Assembly: GCA_041940305.1 (NCBI GenBank)
Contig: JBGTSJ010000021.1
Span: 34,586-98,585, forward strand
Length of the DNA: 64,000 nucleotides
From: JBGTSJ01 sp041940305
Lineage (GTDB): Bacteria; Planctomycetota; Planctomycetia; Planctomycetales; Planctomycetaceae
Direction of reading: 5' to 3'
In this document: piece by piece, positions 10,424 through 18,769 of the stretch
Layout of the letters: each line of letters begins with the position of its first letter
Numbering within the stretch: the stretch's first letter is position 1
Notes under the pieces: model-generated
Database searches by the model: none
What the model was told of the DNA's origin: nothing
Seen by the model: only the letters and a program-made list of their open reading frames with translations
Program-made: the position numbers and the translations under genes

Positions 10424-11281
10424 ATGAATCAGAGCCATACATCCCGGATCTCGGCATCGTTGCTGACCATGTGGCTCGCCGTCGGTGCGCAGGCAGGCGA
10501 AGGAGATTCTCCGATCGACGTCGAGGCGGAACAGCAGGCGGCCGGAGCGGCGACCCAGGCTCAGGTCGAGCGGCTGCAGTTGCGCACGACGGGTAGCGAC
10601 ACACCGCTGGAGGCTTCGGGCGAGTCCGTTTTGAAGTGGTCGAATCCCGACGTGGGCCGCGTGTATGGGAACGTCTATGTCTGGACGCGGAGGGGGCGGC
10701 CGCTCGTCGCAGCGTCGATCTATCAGTGGTTTCATCCGTATCAGAGCCTGACGATCGAGCTGACGTCGCTCACCGAGACGCCGCTGCAGGCGCAGCATGA
10801 CGGACGAATGGTCTGGGATGCGCAATCGGAGGGACTGACGTGGCGGGATCTGCCCGGCGATGCGCCGGCCCGCTCGCGGACGCTGCGGCTGATCCAGATG
10901 AAGCGGGCCGTGCAGCGATTTGAGGCCACCCTGGACGATGAACGCACCGATCAGCAGGGAGTGAACCGGGTGTTGAGACCGCTGGCCACGCCCATCTATC
11001 GCTATCCGAACGACGCCGCGCTGGACGGCGCCCTGTTCGCCTTCGTCGTGGGGACCGACCCGGAACTGCTGCTGCTGGTCGAGGGCGCGGATGAGGCCTG
11101 GCGGTACGGTCTGGCGCGGATGAATCGTGACGCGCTCAGCGTGATGCTCGACGGAGCGCTGATCGAGCGTTACGAGCACCTGGAGAAGTTAGATGATCCG
11201 CTCCGGCCCTACGTGCTGATTGATGTGCGGGTCGGCTCGGCGGAGGACTCCGCAGCTCAAACGATCGAGGTAGCACCATGA
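10424..11281 (+). CDS. Secreted paralogue family member 5 of 7 (function unknown)
   Basis: 285 aa. The short leader (SLLTMWLAVGAQAGE) ends near residue 25. Family blocks: VLKWSNPD, GNVYVWTRRGRPLVAASIY, WDAQSEGLTW, RTLRLIQMKRAVQRFEA, LATPIYRYPND, LDGALFAFVVGTDPELLLLVEG. The last block is the best conserved across the family. The stop overlaps the next start by four bases (ATGA, 11278-11281). It lies 15 bp after member 4, in the block between the DUF58 and BatA genes. Confidence 0.83.
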   Translation: MNQSHTSRISASLLTMWLAVGAQAGEGDSPIDVEAEQQAAGAATQAQVERLQLRTTGSDTPLEASGESVLKWSNPDVGRVYGNVYVWTRRGRPLVAASIYQWFHPYQSLTIELTSLTETPLQAQHDGRMVWDAQSEGLTWRDLPGDAPARSRTLRLIQMKRAVQRFEATLDDERTDQQGVNRVLRPLATPIYRYPNDAALDGALFAFVVGTDPELLLLVEGADEAWRYGLARMNRDALSVMLDGALIERYEHLEKLDDPLRPYVLIDVRVGSAEDSAAQTIEVAP

Positions 11282-12138
11282 CGCGATTGTGCATGGGTCG
11301 GTCGACATGCGGGCTGTTCTTCGCGGCGGTCGTGCTTGTGGTGCCATCGTGGCAGGGCGCTGCGAGAGCCGATGACGCCGGGAGTGAGTCCGACCCGGCG
11401 GAGAAGTCCATCGCCGACCGAGCCATCGAGGAGCAGGTTGCCTCGTTTCGCATTGAGCCGAGGGACCCGGGCCAGGCAGACCTCTTCGAGGTCGCTGAGC
11501 AGCCGCTACTGAGCTACAGCGATCCGGCGCGGGGTTACGCGGCGGCGGGACTATGGCGAATCGGGAAGCGGGGGCGTCCGTTGGGCTACGTGAGCGTAGA
11601 GTACTGGAATGCCCACGACCGCGAGCCGCCACGCCTGAGCATGGAGTTCCTGTCGATGACTGACATGGCGTTCGAGCTGTCCGACTCACGGCGGTCCTTG
11701 TGGACGCCGCAGTCCACTGGCATTGAGTTCCGCGACCTGGAAGGGCTCGCAAAGCCGGCCGGCAATGAACGGCTGCGGCTGCGGCAGTTCAAGGCGGCGG
11801 CACAGCGTTTCGAAATCAGCGAGCGGCTGCTGGGCGAACCCTACACGCTGCGGATGCTGCCGAACCCGATCGACCGCTACAACGATCCGGAAGCGGGGAT
11901 CGTCGACGGGGCCGGATTTGCGTTCGCATACGGGACGAATCCCGAGGCGGTCCTGCTGCTTGAGTGCACTGAAGAGAAGTGGCAGTACGGCGTCGCCCAC
12001 ACGTCGTCGGCCGAAGTGACAGTGCAATTCGACGGGCAGGACGTGTTGCGGATCGACGAACTGAGGAACTGGCAGAAATCGAAGCCGCATTCGGCGGACT
12101 GGTACAACATCGTGGACGGGGAGTATCTGCCCCCGTAG
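11278..12138 (+). CDS. Secreted paralogue family member 6 of 7 (function unknown)
   Basis: 286 aa. The signal peptide ends near A-A-R-A-D (about residue 32). Family blocks: LLSYSDPAR, GLWRIGKRGRPLG, WTPQSTGIEF, ERLRLRQFKAAAQRFE, LRMLPNPIDRY, VDGAGFAFAYGTNPEAVLLLE. The DPAR and AYGTNPE variants group it with member 4. The tyrosine normally before R-[YF] in P-I-Y-R-Y is replaced by D (PIDRY). It is coupled to member 5 by a four-base overlap; a 75 bp gap separates it from the BatA gene. Confidence 0.83.
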   Translation: MTRLCMGRSTCGLFFAAVVLVVPSWQGAARADDAGSESDPAEKSIADRAIEEQVASFRIEPRDPGQADLFEVAEQPLLSYSDPARGYAAAGLWRIGKRGRPLGYVSVEYWNAHDREPPRLSMEFLSMTDMAFELSDSRRSLWTPQSTGIEFRDLEGLAKPAGNERLRLRQFKAAAQRFEISERLLGEPYTLRMLPNPIDRYNDPEAGIVDGAGFAFAYGTNPEAVLLLECTEEKWQYGVAHTSSAEVTVQFDGQDVLRIDELRNWQKSKPHSADWYNIVDGEYLPP

Positions 12139-12213
12139 TGGCATGGACGCTGATCCGCACGGATCGGCACACGTCGCGGCACGCTCAACAAACAAAAAGT
12201 TCCACATCAGACG

Positions 12214-14190
12214 ATGGGTTTCGTACAGGCATCATTTCTGATCGGGTTGGCGGCCGTCGCACTGCCGGTGCTGATCCATCTCATTTTCCGCCGGCAGACG
12301 CGGCAGGTGGACCTGGGCACGATCCGGTTCCTGACGGAGCTGCTCCGGGAAAACGCCCGGCGCAAGCGGATCAAGCGCTGGCTGCTCCTGGCGAGCCGGA
12401 TGCTGGCGATGGCGCTGCTCGCCTTCGCGTTTGCGCGGCCGTACGTGCTGGCGCGGCAGCTGCGGCCGTCCGATCGAACGGTGGTCGTGCTGGCCGACCG
12501 GTCCGCCAGCATGGGACTGCGGACCGGCGGCGAACGGCTGGCGGACCAGGCGCTGGCGCGGGCCCGTCAGATTCTGGACGAACTGGATGACAATACTCGC
12601 TGGGAAATGGCACTGTTCGATCATGCCGTCCACGTTGCCCCCTCCGACGCTGAGCGCCGCACACTCGTTGACAATGACCTGCCTTCAAGCCTGGATGGGG
12701 CGACCGATTACGGTGCGGCAATGGCCTGGGCGCGGGACGCGTGCATCCGCGCGGGTGGTGCGCCGGCGGAGATTCACGTGCTCACCGACCTGCAGCGATC
12801 CGGTCTCGACTGGACCACGACCGAACCGTTTCCGGAGAACGTGACGCTGCACATCGAGGACTTCGGCAAGCCGCTGGTCAATAACGTCGCGATCACGGCG
12901 GCGAAGCCGTCACGGACCATCGTGCATCCCGGCGATGAACTGCTGGTCGACATCACGCTGTTCAACTTCGGCCCGTTTCCCCTCGAGGACGTGCCGGTGA
13001 CGCTGACTCTTTCATCGCAATCGCGGACGCAGCGGCTGCGCGACTCGGCGGCGCTCGAACCGGGCCGGGCCGCGCAGGTCACGTTCACTGTCCCCAGCCT
13101 GGCGGAGGGGGAGTGGACCGGCGTCGCCGGTCTCGAAGCCGACGACGAGCTGCAATTCGACAACCAGCGCTCACTGTTCGTGCTGGCGCGGCCGGCGCAC
13201 CGTGTGCTGCTGGTCGACGGTTCGGACAGCACTGTGCCTCAGCTGTCGGCAACATTCTACCTGGAAGCGGCGCTGCGGCTCGCGCCCCGAGGCGAAGTCT
13301 TCAGCGACACCCCCTTCGCGCCGGAAGTCGTGCGTTATCTGGAGACGGGGCTGCCGGAACTATCGGGCGTGGAGCTGGTCGTTCTCGCCGACGTGGGTGG
13401 ACTGACGGCAGGCGAGGCGTCCCGGCTGGGGCAGTTTGTCCGGGGGGGCGGGGGCCTGCTGGTATTTAGCGGCGAGCAGACATCGGCAGAGACGGCGGCG
13501 GCAGTGGCCGCAGAGGGTCTGGCGCCGGGGACGATCGGGGATGTCGTCCGCTCGCGGGATCTCCCTTTCCGCTGGCAGACGTGGGACGTTGCCCATCCGA
13601 TGTTCGAACCGTTCGGCGATCCGCAGTCCGGCGATCTGCGGCGGCTGGCCTTCAATGCCTACCTGAAAATCGAGCCGGACGAGAGATCGACCGTGCTGGC
13701 CCGCTATCGCAACGACGCGCCCGCCCTGTTGCAACGGCGCTTGGGAGATGGGCGCGTGCTGTGGTTCACGTCGGCCGGCGACCGCAGCTGGGGAGACTGG
13801 CCGCGCAGCCGCCTGTATGTGCCGCTGGTGCATCAGATGCTCGGAGACCTTGCCGGAATGACAGGCGGGGGCCCCGTGCGCGCCGTGACTCTCGATGCCA
13901 GTCTGGAGCGGGACATCTCCTTGGAGCCGGGAGTCACGAAAGTCGATGGTCGCTGGCAGGTGGTCAACGTCAGTCCGCGGGAGTCGGAGACGGAGCGCTG
14001 CACGTCCGAAGAGTTCGCGCATCGATTCGGCCTGCGGCTTCCGGATGCGGATTCGACGAATGGAGCGCCGCTCGCCGCAGCCGCACTTAACGTGAATCTG
14101 CGCGACAATGAAATGTGGCATTGGGTGGTGATCGCGCTGCTGGTTGTGCTGTTTGGCGAAGCGTTCCTGGCCAATCGGACGACGGTGTAA
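12214..14190 (+). CDS. BatA-type membrane protein with VWA domain
   Basis: The first 80 residues match the BatA N-terminal domain. A first helix (FLIGLAAVALPVLIHLIF) is followed by an RRQTRQVDLGTIRFL linker, a basic KRIKRW stretch, and a second helix ending in the diagnostic F-A-R-P-Y. A VWA domain follows with MIDAS motif DRSAS from D95. The middle has a CARDB-like beta region (about 220-310) and a GATase-like segment (GLTAGEASRLGQFVRGGGGLLVFSG). A C-terminal helix (WHWVVIALLVVLFGEAFLA) follows. The 658 aa fit planctomycete BatA-like proteins. In Bat operons such proteins form membrane scaffolds with MoxR and DUF58; the process served here is unknown. Confidence 0.88.
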   Translation: MGFVQASFLIGLAAVALPVLIHLIFRRQTRQVDLGTIRFLTELLRENARRKRIKRWLLLASRMLAMALLAFAFARPYVLARQLRPSDRTVVVLADRSASMGLRTGGERLADQALARARQILDELDDNTRWEMALFDHAVHVAPSDAERRTLVDNDLPSSLDGATDYGAAMAWARDACIRAGGAPAEIHVLTDLQRSGLDWTTTEPFPENVTLHIEDFGKPLVNNVAITAAKPSRTIVHPGDELLVDITLFNFGPFPLEDVPVTLTLSSQSRTQRLRDSAALEPGRAAQVTFTVPSLAEGEWTGVAGLEADDELQFDNQRSLFVLARPAHRVLLVDGSDSTVPQLSATFYLEAALRLAPRGEVFSDTPFAPEVVRYLETGLPELSGVELVVLADVGGLTAGEASRLGQFVRGGGGLLVFSGEQTSAETAAAVAAEGLAPGTIGDVVRSRDLPFRWQTWDVAHPMFEPFGDPQSGDLRRLAFNAYLKIEPDERSTVLARYRNDAPALLQRRLGDGRVLWFTSAGDRSWGDWPRSRLYVPLVHQMLGDLAGMTGGGPVRAVTLDASLERDISLEPGVTKVDGRWQVVNVSPRESETERCTSEEFAHRFGLRLPDADSTNGAPLAAAALNVNLRDNEMWHWVVIALLVVLFGEAFLANRTTV

Positions 14191-14202
14191 CTCGGGATCA
14201 GA

Positions 14203-15132
14203 ATGCAGAGCGAGTCCGGCATGAGTGCTCGAACCGACATTTCGACGAACGGCGATCGATCGATGAGGCGGTTGTCGATGTGGTCCGCCTCTGCTCCGGG
14301 CCTGATGGCGATCCTGCTGGTGCTCGTCGGCAGAGCCACGGCGCAGGACGAAGAAGCTACCGCGCCGGGCGACGATGAGCGGACGGGTCTGCAGGTGCTG
14401 ATCGACGAGACGCTCGAAGAGTTCCAGCTCAAGGGAGGACCGAAACTCGATGAGCCGCTCACGCTCTCGTCCCGGCTCCGGTGGGACAACAATTCGCGCG
14501 GATCGGCCAGCGGCCTGACGGGGATATATACGTTGCACGGTCGCGCGGAAGCCGTCGTTTGTGTCTATCCGTGGCAGGAGAAGCTGATTCACGATTTCGG
14601 GTCGCTTTCCCGTGGACTCCTGGTGGGGGAATTGAATGACGAGCCCTTCTGGTATCCGGAGGAGGCCGGGGTGCAATACGAGTTGATTCCCGGCGCCGAC
14701 ACGCCGCTCGAAAATCGAAACGCCCGCCTGTTGCAGATGAAACAGCTCGCGCGGAAGCGATTCTCCGCCCAGCTCGTCGGCTGGAAGGGTGACGACTCCG
14801 ACCGCCAGGAGCTGCGGCTGCTGGCCCGGCCGCTGTACCGGTACGAAGAAACGACCGGCGACGTCGTCGACGGCGCGGTCTTCGCCTTTGTCATGGGGGT
14901 CGATCCGGAAGTCCTGCTGCTGATCGAGGCCATCCGGCAGGGGGGTGAAGCGCGGTGGGAGTATGCCTATGTGCGGCGAACGTCGGGCGAACTGCTGGGG
15001 AGGCTGGATGAGAAGATCGTCTGGCGCGCGGAGCGATTCCCCGGCAACTCCGATCCTCGTGGAACCGAGCGGGGCGTCGGACGACCGCTGCCGCAGCAGG
15101 AGCGAGAGGACTTACAGTCACCGAGTTTTTGA
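14203..15132 (+). CDS. Secreted paralogue family member 7 of 7 (function unknown)
   Basis: 309 aa and the most diverged copy. The N-terminus is long, with the hydrophobic leader (LMAILLVLVGRATAQD) only at residues 35-49; ATG 14263 would give a more normal signal peptide. The first block is altered (RLRWDNNSRG in place of YSNPVR, and GIYTLHGRAE). WYPEEAGVQYE, ARLLQMKQLARKRF, LRLLARPLYRYEE and VDGAVFAFVMGVDPEVLLLIEA are clearly related to the family, with GVDPE replacing GTDPE. It lies 12 bp after the BatA gene and 106 bp before the DUF4175-like gene. Confidence 0.82.
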   Translation: MQSESGMSARTDISTNGDRSMRRLSMWSASAPGLMAILLVLVGRATAQDEEATAPGDDERTGLQVLIDETLEEFQLKGGPKLDEPLTLSSRLRWDNNSRGSASGLTGIYTLHGRAEAVVCVYPWQEKLIHDFGSLSRGLLVGELNDEPFWYPEEAGVQYELIPGADTPLENRNARLLQMKQLARKRFSAQLVGWKGDDSDRQELRLLARPLYRYEETTGDVVDGAVFAFVMGVDPEVLLLIEAIRQGGEARWEYAYVRRTSGELLGRLDEKIVWRAERFPGNSDPRGTERGVGRPLPQQEREDLQSPSF

Positions 15133-15238
15133 GGCAGCGCGGCCTGCTGCAGCATCCGACTGGCGAAGTTGAACACTTTTACTCCCTTCCGCTGGCTCCC
15201 CCATCGGGGAATCTCGCGGACATTTTGAGGTTGGTTCC

Positions 15239-18200
15239 ATGTCACATCCCGAAATCGACCAGGCGTTTCTCTCGCGATTCGACGACGTTTGCCGTCGTGC
15301 CCGGCGGATGCACATCGGCTGGGTGCTGGCCGGCCTGGTCGCCGTCGCCGCTCTCGCCTTCGCCCTGCTGGCGGCGCTCGACTGGCAGTGGGAGCTGACG
15401 CGTCCCGTCCGGCAGGTGCTTGTGGGTGGAACCGCTGTGTTGCTGGGTGCGGCGGCACTGCGGCTGCTTGTTCGCGGCATCAGGCGGTGGAGCGCACCAT
15501 CCACGGCAGCCGAGCTGGAGCATCATTTCCCCAGCCTGGGACAGCGCGTGCGGACCTCAATTCAATTCGGGCGTGAGCCTGAGGAGGCACTGCGGGAGGA
15601 TGGCGTCGTTCCTTCGCTGGTGACCGCCCTGTCGCGGGAAACGGCCGAGAAGACGCGGCCGCTGGGACTGGATGAAGTTGCCCCGACGGGCCGGTTCTGG
15701 CTGGCGGGAATCGCCGCCGCGGTCGCCGTCGTCAGCCTCGCCGCCAGCGCACTCGAGAATCGCGAATGGCGGACCGCCCTCAGTCGCACGCTGCTGCAGG
15801 AAGTCCCGTACACCACTCTCGCTGTCAGGCCGGGTGACGTGACGATTGAAGAGGGCCAGAGCGTCGAGTTGCAGCTGGCGGTGGGCGGGCGCACGAATCG
15901 TCTGGTGCAGGTGTTGTCGCGGCCTGCCGGACAGCCCGACGCCGAGTGGACCGAAGAACAGCTGGATCCGAAAGGCGCCAGCCGTGCGGACGACGGATCA
16001 CTGACATATACCTCACAGCTGGCCCGGATCAGGGAGCCGATGGAGTACCGCGTGGTCGCCGGACCGGCCGAAAGTGAGACGTATCGCATCGGCGTCCGGT
16101 ATCCGCTTTCGATGCAGGCGGTGACGGCCCGCGTGACGCCGCCTGCGTACACGGGTCTGCCGACGACGACGGTTATGGACGGGAATCTCTCGGCGCTCCG
16201 CGGCAGCACGGCGGTGGTGACGGTGACGCTCGACCGCGTGCCGGCTTCGGCGTCGCTGCAGTTCCGGCCGCTGGGTTCCGGTTCGGCTCCGCTCCCGCCG
16301 ACGCCCGCGGCGCGCATCGAACAGACCAGCGTGACGTTCACATTGCCGGTGGAGCAGGACCTGCAATGGTCGCTGGCAGCAAACTCGGTGGACGACACGG
16401 CGCTGCCGGAGAAGCTGTTCCGCCTTCGCGTACGCGAGGATCAGCCGCCGCGCGTCTCCTTTGTGTCACCCGATGCGGAACTCGAAGTCCATTCGCTGGC
16501 AGAGATCCCGATGACGCTCCGGGCCACGGACGACTACGGCTTGGCGCGTTCGGGCATCGTATTTCAGATCAACAGCGACGAGGAGCATACGCTGCTCGAG
16601 GAAGATTTCGCCGCCGCGACGGCCGCACTCGCCCAGGCGGCGGCCGAAGCGGGCAGCCCGGCCGGAGTCAGCCACCGCACACGGGCGGAACTGGAGCGAA
16701 CGCTGCCATTGGAGTACTTCGCGCTCACTCAGAAAGATTGCGTGGCCTACTACGCTTTCGCTGAAGACAACTTTCCCGAGCAACCGCATCGCTCGGAGAC
16801 GGACCTGCGGTTCATCGACATCCGGCCGTTCAAGCAGATCTGGCGCATCGATGAATCCGAGCCGGGTGAAAACATGGGCGGGGGAGGAGACCTCGTCGGA
16901 CTGGAAGAACTGATCCGTCGGCAGCGATACGCCCTCAACCGCACGATCCGCCTGAATAAGTTTCCGGACCGCTGGGGTGACGGCGAGCTGAAGACGGTCG
17001 ACCGGCTGATCAACTATCAGTCGGATGTGGCGGCGGCGACGCGCGAGCTGGCCGAAATGCTGCAGGGCCGCGGCATCGACGACGCCGACATCCTGTTCCA
17101 GGCCGAGGGCGCCATGCTGACGGCAGTCGACTCACTGAACGTCGGCAACAACGAAACGGCCGTCCTGCAGGAGAAGGACGCCCAGCAATACCTGGTTGAA
17201 GCCCGGGATCGGTTGGAGTTCACGCTCCGCAATAACGCCCGGGCGCGGGCGGCAATTCGGCAGGCAAATCGCCAATTGTCGCAGAAGCTGCGCAGGCCGC
17301 GAACGGATGAGGAACTGCAGCGGCAACTCGTCGAGCGGCTGATGCAGCTCGCCATGCAGCAGCAGGGTGTCGCCGGATCGCTGGCGGGGATGACGGGCAA
17401 CAACGGCAATGGCGGCATGCCGACAGACCCGCAGAGTCCTGTGGAGAACACTGCCGGCAACACCGATCCGGTGGAGCCGATGGCGAATGCTGATCCCGAT
17501 GCGGAACCAATGCCGAACTCCGATCCCGACGGCGACCCGATGCCTCCCGAGGGAGGTGAAAGCGAAACCGAAACCGAGACCCCCGGGGGCACGGGTGCTG
17601 CCGAATCAGAGATGGAGGAGGATTCGGATTCGGCCGGTCCGAGCCTCCAGGATCTCCAGGACCGGCAGGCGGACATCGTGGCGGAGGCACTGGATCTGCA
17701 GCGCGTGATGAACGCGATGCCCGAGGCGACCGACCTCGCCCGTCAACGGATCCAGTCCGCCGCACAGTCTGCGGACGCGGCGAGCGGCGGGCTCATCCGT
17801 GAGGAACTCGACGACGCCACGGCGGCGGCTGAATCCGCGGCCGAGCAGTTCCGCGAAGTCGCGCGACAGATGGCTGCGCTGCTCGCGCCGGAAACGGCGC
17901 AGCAGGTCGCAATGGCCCGCGATCTGGCGGGAGAGTTGGCGTATCGCGAATCCGAGCTTGCCGACGATCTGGAGATGCAGGAGCTGCGCGCGTCGGCGGG
18001 CAGCGAGCAGACGGACGCGGCGGATGCAGCCGGGGCCTCCGACCCCGGGCAGGATCCGGTGGATGAAGCGGAACGCATTGCCGCGACCGGTCAGACTCTG
18101 GAGGACCTGCTGCAGGCAATCGCTCGCTCCAACAATCCTGACAGCGTCGAAGCCAAGGATCGCGTGGCGGAACTCTACGAGACCGAGGATGTGAGCGGTG

Positions 18201-18769
18201 TTGTGGAGCGGATGCAATCGCTGCCCGACGCGGTCGAGTCGTCGGCATCGCTGTCGGGGATCCTGGTCGAGCTCCGCGACCTGCAGGAGCGGATGGAAGT
18301 GACCGCGCTGCAACTTGATCAACTCTATCGCTTGATCGTCGCACCGCGGATCGAGGAGCTGAAGCAACTGGACGAGCGAGTGGCGTCGTTGCAGTCGGAA
18401 CTCGACATGCTGCAGACCGAATCGGAACTCGGCGGCTGGCATGACGATCTGGACGAACTGCTGAACGATCTCGACGAGGAACAGATCGGAGGCGGACCGG
18501 CCGAGGAGATGCGCGAGACGGTTGCTCAGATGGGGCCCCGGAATGACCCGTCGCAGTGGCGAATCGGCCCCAACGGCTATTTCGAGGGACCAGACAGATA
18601 CCGCGTGCAGCTGCGGCTGATCGCCGAAGCCATACAGCAGCACATTCAGGAATTGTTGCTGACCGACCTGTTGTCGAGTGAGGACGAGGCCACGCCTCCC
18701 GGCTTTGCGCCGCTGGTGGACCAGTATCTGAAGGTCCTGGCCACGGAACCGGGAGCGACCGCGCCTTGA
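15239..18769 (+). CDS. DUF4175-like large membrane protein with coiled coils
   Basis: 1176 aa protein of the planctomycete MoxR/Bat operon. Two N-terminal membrane helices (about residues 25-45 and 58-80) and a third (FWLAGIAAAVAVVSLAASAL, about 157-176) precede a large extracytoplasmic region of beta-rich segments. Residues about 560-700 and 790-1130 are rich in charged heptad-like sequence (LQSELDMLQTESELGGWHDD), suggesting coiled coils. An acidic low-complexity linker of D-P-D and E-T-E-T repeats lies near 735-800. No enzymatic motif is seen. The stop overlaps the next start (TGATG). DUF4175 is assigned from architecture and context rather than a decisive motif. Confidence 0.78.
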   Translation: MSHPEIDQAFLSRFDDVCRRARRMHIGWVLAGLVAVAALAFALLAALDWQWELTRPVRQVLVGGTAVLLGAAALRLLVRGIRRWSAPSTAAELEHHFPSLGQRVRTSIQFGREPEEALREDGVVPSLVTALSRETAEKTRPLGLDEVAPTGRFWLAGIAAAVAVVSLAASALENREWRTALSRTLLQEVPYTTLAVRPGDVTIEEGQSVELQLAVGGRTNRLVQVLSRPAGQPDAEWTEEQLDPKGASRADDGSLTYTSQLARIREPMEYRVVAGPAESETYRIGVRYPLSMQAVTARVTPPAYTGLPTTTVMDGNLSALRGSTAVVTVTLDRVPASASLQFRPLGSGSAPLPPTPAARIEQTSVTFTLPVEQDLQWSLAANSVDDTALPEKLFRLRVREDQPPRVSFVSPDAELEVHSLAEIPMTLRATDDYGLARSGIVFQINSDEEHTLLEEDFAAATAALAQAAAEAGSPAGVSHRTRAELERTLPLEYFALTQKDCVAYYAFAEDNFPEQPHRSETDLRFIDIRPFKQIWRIDESEPGENMGGGGDLVGLEELIRRQRYALNRTIRLNKFPDRWGDGELKTVDRLINYQSDVAAATRELAEMLQGRGIDDADILFQAEGAMLTAVDSLNVGNNETAVLQEKDAQQYLVEARDRLEFTLRNNARARAAIRQANRQLSQKLRRPRTDEELQRQLVERLMQLAMQQQGVAGSLAGMTGNNGNGGMPTDPQSPVENTAGNTDPVEPMANADPDAEPMPNSDPDGDPMPPEGGESETETETPGGTGAAESEMEEDSDSAGPSLQDLQDRQADIVAEALDLQRVMNAMPEATDLARQRIQSAAQSADAASGGLIREELDDATAAAESAAEQFREVARQMAALLAPETAQQVAMARDLAGELAYRESELADDLEMQELRASAGSEQTDAADAAGASDPGQDPVDEAERIAATGQTLEDLLQAIARSNNPDSVEAKDRVAELYETEDVSGVVERMQSLPDAVESSASLSGILVELRDLQERMEVTALQLDQLYRLIVAPRIEELKQLDERVASLQSELDMLQTESELGGWHDDLDELLNDLDEEQIGGGPAEEMRETVAQMGPRNDPSQWRIGPNGYFEGPDRYRVQLRLIAEAIQQHIQELLLTDLLSSEDEATPPGFAPLVDQYLKVLATEPGATAP

